A stretch of 50,058 nt of DNA. It comes from Promethearchaeati archaeon. Lineage in GTDB: Archaea; Asgardarchaeota; Heimdallarchaeia; JABLTI01. Both the position numbers and the translations under genes were made by a program. The DNA lies in the NCBI GenBank assembly GCA_013166835.1, contig JABLTI010000008.1, positions 1 to 50,058 of the forward strand, given 5' to 3'. A model generated the notes under the pieces. The model worked only from the letters and a program-made list of their open reading frames with translations, did no database searches and was not told the DNA's origin. Positions 17,204 through 25,803 of the stretch are shown piece by piece (positions within the stretch are counted from its first letter, which is position 1; each line of letters begins with the position of its first letter).

Positions 17204-18715
17204 TTATGCACCAATTTTGCCTTCGAAAAACTGTTGCACTTTCATTTGAGATGATTTTTTATTCGTTTGATCTCTCACATATGATCGAATCATACCAATA
17301 AAACCGATTGTAATTGCTACCATAAAGAGATAAAATGGAACTGTCCATTTTGACATAACTAATAGCCAAATATTAAACCCGAAGAACATCACTCCAGCAG
17401 TTAGCATACCAATTGGTAAGTACTTCTTATCCGATGTGAAATGTGTTAATGAACCGAGTAATGCTATCAATATCATTGGTGTGAAATACGCAGTATAGAA
17501 TTTGTATACCCCTCGAGGCATGAAAATATGAGTGAAAATTGTATAAGCAGCAATCCACTCGAAAAATTCAATACCATCAAGTTTAGATTTATATGACCTC
17601 CAAAACATGAAAACTGCAATAATACTAGCACTAAGGATCATCCAAAGCATTGAGTAATTACCAAACGATGCCAGAACTAACAAAGGACCACCCAACCCTA
17701 GCTGTTCCAGAGATTTTGCGAAGGAGACACAATCATTTGAAGCTGGATTAACTGGTTCGAATCTTAACTCTATTGGTCTTCCAGGGAACAGCATATGTCT
17801 TCCATATTGATAGGGAGAAATGAATAACCATGGAACAGATAATAAAAGAACTACCCCAACAAACAAAGCAGCATTCATTATGCTTTCAACTATCGCTTCC
17901 CTTACAGATTTATTTCTAACCTTCTCACCGAGCATTACCATGAACAATGGATAGGAAAAGAATAAGGCATTCTGTTTAGTCATTGTAGCAATTGCTAACC
18001 AGAAAAATGCTTGCCACCATTTCTTCTTAATGGCAAAGTAAAAAGCGATGATCGTCAGAAGTGTTACCGGACCAGGATTTAACCAATACACTCCATCATA
18101 AATGATATTTATTGGCGCTAATGCCATGAGCAATCCACCGAAAATAGCAATGCCACGTTTATGTTTGCTTTTAATGATGTTTTTGAGTATTAGATATACT
18201 ACGCCTGCACACGCAGCATCAGTGAAGATCATGGGAAAAGCCATCCATAGATTGCTCATACCAGGTCTCCATGTTAGAACAAGGAAATACAGAAAAACAG
18301 GCGGATACGAATAGTAATCTAAAACATTAGTTGGTTCTATCCAACGATATGGATACCAATTATCAGTATACCAAGCTGTAATCCATGAGTGATAATAAAA
18401 CCCAAAATCTGCAAACCCTCTGAAATCTATATTGTTTATTCCAAACGGTAAACCATAATTCCAAACATTAAAACCGGACCCGTAACCCCAAGTATCTCGA
18501 AATTCATATGATAATAAAATTCTAATGAATAAAGCCATGGAGATTAATAAAACAATAATAGAAATATCTAGACCAATTTCAGACCAATTCTCTTGTTTAA
18601 TTCGATTATTTAAACCATCAGAAATCTTTTGATTGAAATTCCTAAAATAATGTGCTAAACGTGAGGTGGGTTCTTCTGTGATAGTTTCGTCGCTTCCTGT
18701 TTTACTAGCTGGCAT
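17204..18715 (-). CDS. GT-C type multi-TM glycosyltransferase
   Basis: 503 residues with a polar N-terminal ~50 and about ten to twelve membrane segments. The first external loop after TM1 is long and aromatic and contains the acidic residues expected of lipid-linked-sugar transferases (YEFRDTWGYG, DFRGFADFGFYYHSW), followed by YYSYPPVFLYFL, as in mannosyl/glucosyl GT-C enzymes. The role is probably transfer of a sugar from a polyprenyl-phosphate donor on the outer membrane face, as in N-glycosylation or lipid decoration. The acceptor is unknown. Confidence 0.7.
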   Translation of the reverse strand: MPASKTGSDETITEEPTSRLAHYFRNFNQKISDGLNNRIKQENWSEIGLDISIIVLLISMALFIRILLSYEFRDTWGYGSGFNVWNYGLPFGINNIDFRGFADFGFYYHSWITAWYTDNWYPYRWIEPTNVLDYYSYPPVFLYFLVLTWRPGMSNLWMAFPMIFTDAACAGVVYLILKNIIKSKHKRGIAIFGGLLMALAPINIIYDGVYWLNPGPVTLLTIIAFYFAIKKKWWQAFFWLAIATMTKQNALFFSYPLFMVMLGEKVRNKSVREAIVESIMNAALFVGVVLLLSVPWLFISPYQYGRHMLFPGRPIELRFEPVNPASNDCVSFAKSLEQLGLGGPLLVLASFGNYSMLWMILSASIIAVFMFWRSYKSKLDGIEFFEWIAAYTIFTHIFMPRGVYKFYTAYFTPMILIALLGSLTHFTSDKKYLPIGMLTAGVMFFGFNIWLLVMSKWTVPFYLFMVAITIGFIGMIRSYVRDQTNKKSSQMKVQQFFEGKIGA

Positions 18716-18896
18716 TATTTGTTATCCTCTGAATGTATATCTTTCTTACAACTACTTTAACTATTAACTTTTTTACCGAAAACGAAAATACTATTCAGAA
18801 TGATTTATTAGTTGTGGAAAAATTTTTGAACAAAAGTTTAAAGTAGGATTAAGAGTTCTCCAAATAATAAGGGAGTACCTTCGGAGTATTGGACCA

Positions 18897-19649
18897 ATGG
18901 TAAAAGAACCTAGTAAAGATGATATGATTTTCGATGGAATGCTTTTTGCAATAAATACTGAATCTGGCCCAGTTCTCCGCCTGAATATCAGCTCCTTATC
19001 AGAACGAGAAGCAATCTCTACGGCTATTCATGGAATAACTGCTATAGGATTAGGAGAAGATCGAAACAGAGGTTTATTTGGCCCAATCCCAGTCCCATAC
19101 AATACACAATTTCGGGCATTGATATACGTTTTTTATGTAGAAACACAAACTAGCACAGATCCAATTGCTCAAGAAAAAGGACAATTTTGTGGCTTATTCT
19201 TTATTTTCAAAAAAGATATGATTAGATATATTGCCAATGTCTATTCAATGATTGAATCTTTGCTAAATGTTTACCAAGAGAATTATCTAGTAAAAGAGGA
19301 TCAATTGCAAAATGACACAATACAGTATATCTATGATGATTTAATTGCAAATCTAAAATTAAAACCAAAAATTCGAGTTTTTAGAGTAAATGATGGAATT
19401 ACAGTCGAATTCGAAGATGGAACAGTAAAATTAGGTAATGAATTAACTTTCCTAATAAGCGAAAAAGAAAAAATCGTATATTCCTACATCCCAAAAAACT
19501 TAGAGAAAAACAAGAAAGAACAAGTAATGAAAATTCTCGAACATATAATTAAAACCGAATACCAAAACTCATACAAATTAAAGAAAGTTTCATCCAAAAA
19601 ATCTTTTCAAGGTATTCTGAAGAAAAATGAGATAATTCTAATAAACTAG
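18897..19649 (+). CDS. unknown protein, possible longin-like N-terminal domain
   Basis: 250 residues, soluble. The N-terminal ~125 (FDGMLFAINTESGPVLRLN ... RALIYVFYVET ... GLFFIFKKDMIRYIANVYSMIE) has the strand-helix rhythm and GPV turn of longin/roadblock-like folds that act with small GTPases, but no signature is decisive. The C-terminal ~110 residues are Lys-rich with alternating strands and helices. A GGAG lies 10 nt before the ATG and TATA-like TTTAAAG lies ~55 bp upstream. Divergent from the GT-C gene. Confidence 0.55.
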   Translation: MVKEPSKDDMIFDGMLFAINTESGPVLRLNISSLSEREAISTAIHGITAIGLGEDRNRGLFGPIPVPYNTQFRALIYVFYVETQTSTDPIAQEKGQFCGLFFIFKKDMIRYIANVYSMIESLLNVYQENYLVKEDQLQNDTIQYIYDDLIANLKLKPKIRVFRVNDGITVEFEDGTVKLGNELTFLISEKEKIVYSYIPKNLEKNKKEQVMKILEHIIKTEYQNSYKLKKVSSKKSFQGILKKNEIILIN

Positions 19650-19732
19650 AAAGAATTTTCAGAATTACTAATTAGCTGTTTTTAAAGTAAACATGTTGAG
19701 AATGAAACCAAAGGATCCTTTGGTTAAAAGAA

Positions 19733-20851
19733 ATGAAATGTGAAAAATATTTCCTTGATACTCAGAATATATTCTGTCAAAACCTAACATTAAATGCTCT
19801 TCATCTAAGTAACCAAAGTGAAATTACCAATTCCTATCAATTTAGAAAACATGAAGCTGAAGATCTCACAAAAAGAACCCTCATAATTGTTCCTGGTTAT
19901 TCTGTTTCAAATCCTCCAAGAATCGGAGATCATCGACATTATATACAAGCATTACAATATCATCCAACTAGAAATCCCAAAGGATATAAGAAAATATGCG
20001 TTTTTGATTTGTATTCCAAAAAAGATGGTCGTTGTAATTTTCAACATGATATTACAACATTAGCAGTAGAACTCATGAAAAGTATTGAAACATCTCGAGA
20101 TAATTGGTCGTTTTGCGAAAATGGTGAGATAGATTTTATCGGAGCTTCGATGGGGGGATTAATCGTTCGCAAATTCATACAAGATTTTATGGTAGGTGAA
20201 AATCAAATCTCAACAATATCTTGGGGAACACTACGAATAAAAAACATAGTTCTAATAGCAACTCCAAACTATGGTTGTAAAATTGTTGATTTATTGCAAA
20301 ATCCAGTAATTCAATTGTTCTTGCGTATTTTTTATGGTAAAAATAATTTTTCGCAAAGTCAACAAGTTCAACAAATTAGTGTTGGGCGTATCAATGTTTG
20401 GGAACCACTCTTTCGTAAATTAATTACAAAACATACCCCTATCAATGTCTTTCTTAAAAGATTAAATTCGGTAATACAAACACCCGGTAATATCAGATGG
20501 GTTACAATACGTGGAACAAAAAGAAAATGGTTTACACGTTTACTTTATAATAAGAATGTTATGACTGATGGAGTTGTTGCTGCAGCAAGTGTCCCACTCA
20601 AAGGAGCAGAAAATATCTCGGATAAGGATTTCGGGATTGGTTTGTCTTGGAATCATAGGGATCTGTACAAAAACGAGGATTTCTGTAATTTTCTAGTAGA
20701 TCTTCTTTTATTTAATATGCAAATAACTGATTATCTCGAGAATAACCACTTAAATTTCACTCATAAAATTTCCAAAAATAAAAGATTCAGGATGAACACC
20801 CTAAAGGGAATATTGAAACTTCCAATCCATTCATACGAGAAATCTTCTTAA
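19733..20851 (+). CDS. alpha/beta hydrolase, lipase/PGAP1-like
   Basis: The core alpha/beta hydrolase order is visible: LIIVPGYSVSNPPRIGDH (oxyanion strand-loop), KKICVFDLYS, then the nucleophile elbow DFIGASMGGLIVRKF with Ser139, and IKNIVLIATPNYG, characteristic of the lipase/PGAP1 group. A late NHRDLY supplies a plausible catalytic His. Substrate is probably an ester lipid or acylated compound. There is no signal peptide. The ATG at 19733 has upstream purines only (GGTTAAAAGAA). A hairpin follows the stop. Confidence 0.8.
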   Translation: MKCEKYFLDTQNIFCQNLTLNALHLSNQSEITNSYQFRKHEAEDLTKRTLIIVPGYSVSNPPRIGDHRHYIQALQYHPTRNPKGYKKICVFDLYSKKDGRCNFQHDITTLAVELMKSIETSRDNWSFCENGEIDFIGASMGGLIVRKFIQDFMVGENQISTISWGTLRIKNIVLIATPNYGCKIVDLLQNPVIQLFLRIFYGKNNFSQSQQVQQISVGRINVWEPLFRKLITKHTPINVFLKRLNSVIQTPGNIRWVTIRGTKRKWFTRLLYNKNVMTDGVVAAASVPLKGAENISDKDFGIGLSWNHRDLYKNEDFCNFLVDLLLFNMQITDYLENNHLNFTHKISKNKRFRMNTLKGILKLPIHSYEKSS

Positions 20852-20856
20852 AAAAA

Positions 20857-20875
20857 TCCTCATCAACATTGAGGA
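20857..20875 (+). terminator. hairpin after the alpha/beta hydrolase
   Basis: TCCTCA (20857-20862) / TGAGGA (20870-20875) with a 7-nt loop, flanked by A-rich and TTTA tracts, directly behind the stop codon. Confidence 0.45.
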
Positions 20876-20987
20876 CTTTAAAAACTAAATTCTATATATA
20901 TCAGTAGTTAAGAATTGAATTGCTTGGAATTAAAAGGTCAATAATCTGCTGATCTCATGATTACTTGGAAAGGACTTGTAAAAAATC

Positions 20988-21179
20988 TTGGCAACTGAAT
21001 CAGAAAAAGAAGTACTAAAAAAAGTATCTCCATTTTCACTCGAGAGTATGCATATAGATTTCTGTGATTCATGTCTCTATTCATGGTGCCTTCTAAAAAA
21101 GAAAGTAATTTATTGCTCGCTACGATATAAAGGGGAAATTGGATTTGTTTGCACAACAAATTCATGTAAAATCAAATAG
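20988..21179 (+). CDS. tiny Cys-rich protein, tandem paralogue A
   Basis: 63 residues with a TTG start. After a polar helix the pattern is FCDSCLYSWC ... VIYCSLRYKG ... VC.....CKIK: six cysteines plus a conserved Trp, suggesting one or two zinc sites or disulfides. It aligns residue by residue with the product of the gene at 21322. Conservation between the two copies, despite short length, is the main evidence that it is real. Upstream TTACTTGGA and AAGGAC are shared with copy B. No known family was recognised. Confidence 0.65.
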   Translation: MATESEKEVLKKVSPFSLESMHIDFCDSCLYSWCLLKKKVIYCSLRYKGEIGFVCTTNSCKIK

Positions 21180-21207
21180 AAATACTTGAATTTTCCGCCC
21201 AAAAAAC

Positions 21208-21317
21208 TGATCATCCTACTTCTAAGGTAATACTGTCATATTCTCGGCATATTAGCAACTTAATAAGTCTAGATTAGAGGATTTGTTTACTTGGATGATC
21301 ATTTAAAGGACCGAGGT
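21208..21317 (+). promoter_or_regulatory. possible pseudoknot leader of the second Cys-rich gene
   Basis: TGATCATCC (21208-21216) can pair with GGATGATCA (21293-21301). CTCGG (21243-21247) can pair with CCGAG (21311-21315), which overlaps the GAGGT ribosome site. The two helices interleave as in an H-type pseudoknot. Speculative. Confidence 0.3.
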
Positions 21318-21321
21318 AGAA

Positions 21322-21528
21322 TTGGCAATTATAGAGACGCCCAAAAAACAACTAGTTAGAGATAAACCGTTTAAAAGCAAACGATCTTCTATTTTTTGTA
21401 CTGATTGTGTTATCGACTGGTGCAAAATAAGAAACAAGGTTAGTTATTGCTCCCAGAAATACAAAGGTACAGGATGTTACAGCTGCTCTGACACAAAGTG
21501 CTCAGTTAAGAAAATTGCTGGATCCTAA
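21322..21528 (+). CDS. tiny Cys-rich protein, tandem paralogue B
   Basis: 68 residues with a TTG start and GAGGT four nt upstream, which fixes the start. The pattern FCTDCVIDWCKI.NKVSYCSQKYKG...YSCSDTKCSVK reproduces paralogue A: CxxC-x3-WC, V-x-YCS-x-[RK]-YKG, then C...C-x-[IV]K, with one extra cysteine. It is probably a small metal-binding or redox protein in the cytoplasm, as no signal peptide is visible. The two genes lie 142 bp apart in the same direction and arose by duplication. Confidence 0.7.
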   Translation: MAIIETPKKQLVRDKPFKSKRSSIFCTDCVIDWCKIRNKVSYCSQKYKGTGCYSCSDTKCSVKKIAGS

Positions 21529-21558
21529 ATCATCTCTTTTTTTTCTTATACTCCCTTT

Positions 21559-21840
21559 TCACATTGCGTTTAGTAATTTATTGAACATATCATTATCTAT
21601 TGATTCTAGTTCATCTTTTATTGTATATTGCTTTTCAATTAATTTCCTAAATTGTAGAAGTTTTTCTTTTGAACAATCCCCTTCCTTAATCATGGCATAA
21701 GAATCATTTACTAAAAGCTCTAGACCATTTAAATCTGTGAATCTAATTCGTACTATATCACTAGCCTCTACATCAATCCCTACAATTTCGAAACCTGCAT
21801 TTGTTAATTTCTCTGTAAGTGTTATTATTTTTTCTTTCAT
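21559..21840 (-). CDS. small conserved-looking protein of unknown function
   Basis: 93 residues, start supported by a strong SD GAGGTGA five nt before the ATG. The N-terminal half predicts helix-strand-strand (LTEKLTNAGFEIVGIDVEA, VRIRFTDLNGLELLV) and the C-terminal half is helical and charged. No family was recognised. It ends 30 bp from the convergent Cys-rich gene. The 258-bp region upstream carries only its promoter; nothing else is seen there. Confidence 0.65.
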   Translation of the reverse strand: MKEKIITLTEKLTNAGFEIVGIDVEASDIVRIRFTDLNGLELLVNDSYAMIKEGDCSKEKLLQFRKLIEKQYTIKDELESIDNDMFNKLLNAM

Positions 21841-22098
21841 TTTATCACCTCGTAATTATTGGATCAAAGTGTTAATCTTTAAAGTTCAATTTTCAGTAAT
21901 TTGTTTTCAAATGATAAAATCGATTAACCAAAAATGAATGGTCAATTTAACGTAAATTATTGTTCTTTAAAAACCTCTACTATCTGTTAACTATGTTTGA
22001 CTTTTAATCTTTTATGGAAAAATTCTCCGCATGTAATTATAATCATTTTTTAGTGAATTCTATCCCTTATTAAGCATTTAGATTAAGAATTTAATTGG

Positions 22099-23538
22099 CT
22101 AATTCTCAAAAATCAATGTTTTAATTACTACTGGAACTACTTGTTTACTTGCCATAGGTTCGCCTATATCTATAAAATCCCCTTCTCTTAATCCGAGTTC
22201 GTCGATAGATATGATATTTGTTTTCAATTCTGTTTCTCTTTTCATAACATTACCCACACTATTTCCAATATCATCATTGAAAACTAGAATCAAGGGCATC
22301 TCCTTCTTAACAATAGTAGGTACTGCTATAACAATGCCTTTTGCAAAAGATTTTAGTCGCTCATAAGATAGACCAATTGTTTTATGAAAAGACAATGCAA
22401 CTGGCCCTTCCCCTTCCTTCATATCGATTCTTTTGTAAGCCATATCAATTGCATATTTGATTTCTTCTTCAGATGGGTTTTCTTGAGGGAGATAAGGCAC
22501 TATAACAGGGATATTTCTTATTGGAAATTCATTATCATCAGTTACTAAGGTTGTTGCACCACTAACCTGTAAAGAATATTGACCTGCTCCGATAACTGTT
22601 GCACGAATTAATTCTAGAGGTTCATGCAATTTGAGCTTACTTTTCTGGCTTTGCTTCTTAATTTCTTTAGCAACTTCCTTACCTATATCATCATAATATT
22701 CATTGGTTTTACCATAAATGTATTCAGCGACTCCACCAGAAAAGGAAAAGAGATCTACTTTTCCATCAAAAGTCAATAAAGGAGTCAACATAATTTTCAT
22801 AGTTACTTGAGAAATATTGTCTTGTTTAGTTATGACTTCAATTAGAGCTTTTACTAATCCCTTTGCTATTTGTTCTTTATTTTCTTTGGAAACCGGTTTT
22901 CCAATTTCTACTATTATACCAAGATCATCTGCAACAATCTGTGCTGCGGGTTCTATTTTCTCAACAATGTTCTCGGAACCACTTGTAACCAATAACCTTC
23001 CACCAACATTTATACAAGCGGTATCTATGATATCTCCATCAGGAGAAATAACTGCAATATTTGAAGTTCCACCACCAGTATCAATATTCATGATGGTTTT
23101 TTTCAATTTCTTAGCTTGAGTTACTGCACCACTACCCATAGCTGCAATGACTGATTCAAAATTTGGTCCTGCTGTTGCTGCAACAAATTTACCTGCCTCA
23201 GCAGCTAGTAAACTTACAATTTTTTCAGCATTCTTCTTTTTTGCAGTTTCCCCTGTTACAATAACTGCTCCAGTATCTATATCTGTTTTAGTAATTCCAG
23301 CATTAGTGAATTCCTTTTGGAAAATCTTAGATAATTCGTCAAAATCAATGGTTTCCTTATCAACAAGAGGGGTCAAATAAATGTTCCCGCGATAAAGGAT
23401 TTTACGATTAACAATCTCAAATTTCTTTGAGGATCGACTCATTTGCTTGACAAGGTGTAATTTTGAAAAAACCATGTGAGATGTTGAAGTACCAACATCT
23501 ATCCCTACAGAAGTAATAAATAGCTCTTGAACAGTCAT
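22099..23538 (-). CDS. eutA: EutA-like ethanolamine ammonia-lyase reactivating ATPase
   Basis: EutA is an actin/Hsp70-like ATPase that reactivates B12-dependent ethanolamine ammonia-lyase by releasing damaged cobalamin. Seen here: phosphate-1 loop VGIDVGTSTSHMVFSKL, the family block IDTGAVIVTGETAKKKNA followed by FVAATAGPNFESVIAAMGSG, and phosphate-2 loop NIDTGGGTSNIAV. Length 479 is normal for EutA. The TATA box at 23561-23570 sits 27 nt before the ATG, so the mRNA is probably leaderless. No eutB, eutC or other ethanolamine gene is in the window, so the client enzyme is not known. Confidence 0.85.
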   Translation of the reverse strand: MTVQELFITSVGIDVGTSTSHMVFSKLHLVKQMSRSSKKFEIVNRKILYRGNIYLTPLVDKETIDFDELSKIFQKEFTNAGITKTDIDTGAVIVTGETAKKKNAEKIVSLLAAEAGKFVAATAGPNFESVIAAMGSGAVTQAKKLKKTIMNIDTGGGTSNIAVISPDGDIIDTACINVGGRLLVTSGSENIVEKIEPAAQIVADDLGIIVEIGKPVSKENKEQIAKGLVKALIEVITKQDNISQVTMKIMLTPLLTFDGKVDLFSFSGGVAEYIYGKTNEYYDDIGKEVAKEIKKQSQKSKLKLHEPLELIRATVIGAGQYSLQVSGATTLVTDDNEFPIRNIPVIVPYLPQENPSEEEIKYAIDMAYKRIDMKEGEGPVALSFHKTIGLSYERLKSFAKGIVIAVPTIVKKEMPLILVFNDDIGNSVGNVMKRETELKTNIISIDELGLREGDFIDIGEPMASKQVVPVVIKTLIFEN

Positions 23539-23560
23539 AATCCGTTTAATTATTAATTCA

Positions 23561-23570
23561 ATTTTTATCC
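23561..23570 (-). promoter_or_regulatory. TATA box of eutA
   Basis: Minus-strand GGATAAAAAT about 27 nt upstream of the ATG at 23538. Confidence 0.5.
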
Positions 23571-23642
23571 TTTTCTAATAATATTGAATTTAAAAAAACT
23601 GATTGTCAGATGTTGGAGTTCATATTTCAAGAATAGGGGATA

Positions 23643-24800
23643 TTATTTTTCTAACCCCATTTCTTTTATCATTTCTTTCTCGTTTTTGTACCCTTGATTT
23701 TTAGCGATTCTTTCGAGAGTACTTTTAATCTTTTCTTGAACTTCAAGATCAGATTCTGTTTCTAATGTCTTGAGAAGAACCTGTACACATTTCTTTGTTT
23801 TTGGAACGAGTTGTCCAACTGATAATGCAGCTGTTTTTCTCACACGAACACTTTTATCATCTTTTAAAACATCAAGTAAAATATTGGCTGCTTTTTTGTA
23901 CTGCATGAATCCAAGAGATAAACATGACCAATAACGTACAGTTTCATCTTCATCTACTAATAATTCAAGGAAAACTTCTGCTGCTCTTTTATCTCCTATT
24001 TCCCCTAAAGCATAAGCTATTGCTCTGCGGCTTTCTACATTCTGACTCTTTTGCAGGAAATTAATCAGTGGTTCAACTGCAGTTGGATCCTTTAATCTTC
24101 CCAATGCTGTTGCGGTTTTCACTGAAACACCAATTCCATTGTCATTTTCTAGAGTAAAAATTAAATTTGGGACTACACGTTTATCCCCAATTAAACCTAA
24201 AGCTTCTGCTGCTTGCCCTCTAACCCAAGCTTCTTGATCATCCCTAAGAATTATCAATAATGGATCTATTGCTTTCGAATCTCCTATCAACCCTAAAGAT
24301 TGGGCTACATTTTCTCGAATCTCTCCATCCTTATTATTGAGCATCTTTAATAAAACATCTAGAGCCTGTGTTGCCTTCAGCATACCAAGGGAGCTAGCTA
24401 CTTCAATAACAATCGATGGATCTTTTGATGTTTTCAATGCCTCAATTAAGGAAGGTATTGCAATTGGGTCCCCAATATTACCTAGAGATTTTGCTGCATT
24501 TTTCCTTAATACTGTTAGATGATCTTTCAGCAAAATATCATGTAATAACTTAATACTTTGAGTTACTTTTCCTTTCCCAAGAACTTTAATAGCATCCTTT
24601 CGTATTTTCCAATCTGAATCGCTTTTAGCTATCTCTAATAAAAATCCTTGAACATCTTCTTTTTCTTTCTCTAATAAATCTAATAATTCATTTTCTTTCT
24701 TATTTAATATTAAAAATCTAATATCATCCTTAGTAGTCAATTTTTCATCCCCATGAATTAGTAAGGAAATTATAATGTCTGTTCGTACACTGTATCTCAA
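23643..24800 (-). CDS. HEAT-repeat (PBS-lyase-type) scaffold protein
   Basis: About ten ~31-residue helical repeats run through the protein, each with the pattern of AA..LG.IGD..A...L...L.D....VR (for example VAQSLGLIGDSKAIDPLL and AAEALGLIGDKRVVPNLI). This is the HEAT_2/PBS-lyase repeat family, which forms a curved protein-binding solenoid. No enzyme domain is attached. The start at 24800 is TTG; a second in-frame TTG (LTTKDD) preceded by GGGGATGA is an alternative. A 23-bp perfect palindrome lies 17 bp upstream. Confidence 0.85.
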   Translation of the reverse strand: MRYSVRTDIIISLLIHGDEKLTTKDDIRFLILNKKENELLDLLEKEKEDVQGFLLEIAKSDSDWKIRKDAIKVLGKGKVTQSIKLLHDILLKDHLTVLRKNAAKSLGNIGDPIAIPSLIEALKTSKDPSIVIEVASSLGMLKATQALDVLLKMLNNKDGEIRENVAQSLGLIGDSKAIDPLLIILRDDQEAWVRGQAAEALGLIGDKRVVPNLIFTLENDNGIGVSVKTATALGRLKDPTAVEPLINFLQKSQNVESRRAIAYALGEIGDKRAAEVFLELLVDEDETVRYWSCLSLGFMQYKKAANILLDVLKDDKSVRVRKTAALSVGQLVPKTKKCVQVLLKTLETESDLEVQEKIKSTLERIAKNQGYKNEKEMIKEMGLEK

Positions 24801-24816
24801 ATGTTAATAATCGATT

Positions 24817-24839
24817 AATTTAACAAAATTTGTTAAATT
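24817..24839. promoter_or_regulatory. 23-bp perfect palindrome, candidate operator
   Basis: AATTTAACAAA-A-TTTGTTAAATT, with 11-bp arms around one base. It lies where the TATA box of the HEAT gene would be expected, in the 189-bp divergent region shared with comB. Confidence 0.5.
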
Positions 24840-24989
24840 CAACAACTTCACACAATTCTATGCTATTTTTGATTAACAATTAACTAATCCTTTTTCATCT
24901 TTTCTATTTCAAGGAGAAAAACAATGAAATGTTATAACAGAGCAATTCCTTAAAAACAGAAAATACGTGTAAAACGCTAGGTGTAATTT

Positions 24990-25769
24990 ATGGAAGTTTT
25001 AGTTTGTGGAAATTACGAAGGGTCAAAATTAGCAGCAGATTCGAAAGGAATCGCTATTGTCGTCGATGTTCTAAGAGCAAGTACCACTATTCCTGTGGCA
25101 ATGTCTAAAGGCATTGAGATATTTTACGTGGCAAAAGAAGTCGAAGATGTTCGTTTAACACAAACAGAATTAGACACACTAATCATTGGTGAAAGAGGGT
25201 GTGTAAAACTTCTCGGTTTTGATTTTGGTAATAGCCCTGTGGAAATGTCTAATCAGACAAAATTCAGAAAAAATATTTCCGCATTTACTTCCTCAACCGG
25301 TTCTAAAAGAGTTGTAGAAGCTATTGGCTCACAGATAACAATAATTGGTTCAATTATTAATGCAAAAGCTGTGGCGGAAAAAGTAATTGAAATTTCAAAA
25401 CAATTATCTGAAGAATTGAAAGTTGTTATAATTCCAACGTTTACACACGGATCCCTTATTGAAAACGAAAACACCGAAGATCAAATAGGTTCTCTTTTAA
25501 TTGCTCGAGAGTTTTTAAGAGCAGGTGTTGAGCTTTCATCAGAGCTTAAAGAAGAAATTACTTTTCTAGAGCAAAAAATGAGTGAACAATCCCTAACTAA
25601 AATTCTTGAAGAAACAGAACATGGCAAGAAACTCATAAATTTAAACTTTAAACATGATGTTGAATTCTGTAGTAGACTTAATGAGTATACTCATATTCCT
25701 ATATCAAGAAATGATGTTTATACATTATCAAATGGAAATAATATTGTAAAATTAATTTTAGAAAAATAG
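24990..25769 (+). CDS. comB: 2-phosphosulfolactate phosphatase family (ComB)
   Basis: ComB removes phosphate from 2-phosphosulfolactate, the second step of phosphoenolpyruvate-dependent coenzyme M synthesis. The family blocks are clear: IAIVVDVLRASTTIPVAMSKG, LIIGERGCVKLLGFDFGNSP and FTSSTGSKRVVEAIGS. Length 259 is typical. No comA, comC or methanogenesis gene is nearby, so it may instead serve sulfolactate or sulfonate metabolism, or act on another phosphate ester. ATG at 24990 is the first sensible start. Confidence 0.85.
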   Translation: MEVLVCGNYEGSKLAADSKGIAIVVDVLRASTTIPVAMSKGIEIFYVAKEVEDVRLTQTELDTLIIGERGCVKLLGFDFGNSPVEMSNQTKFRKNISAFTSSTGSKRVVEAIGSQITIIGSIINAKAVAEKVIEISKQLSEELKVVIIPTFTHGSLIENENTEDQIGSLLIAREFLRAGVELSSELKEEITFLEQKMSEQSLTKILEETEHGKKLINLNFKHDVEFCSRLNEYTHIPISRNDVYTLSNGNNIVKLILEK

Positions 25770-25803
25770 CAAAAATAAAGAGAAAGAGATATTTTGCTAT
25801 TTT
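25763..25803. terminator. bidirectional terminator between comB and the DppC-type permease
   Basis: A 12-bp perfect stem AAAATAGCAAAA (25763-25774) / TTTTGCTATTTT (25792-25803) overlaps the stop codons of both convergent genes. T-tracts form on both strands. Confidence 0.65.
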
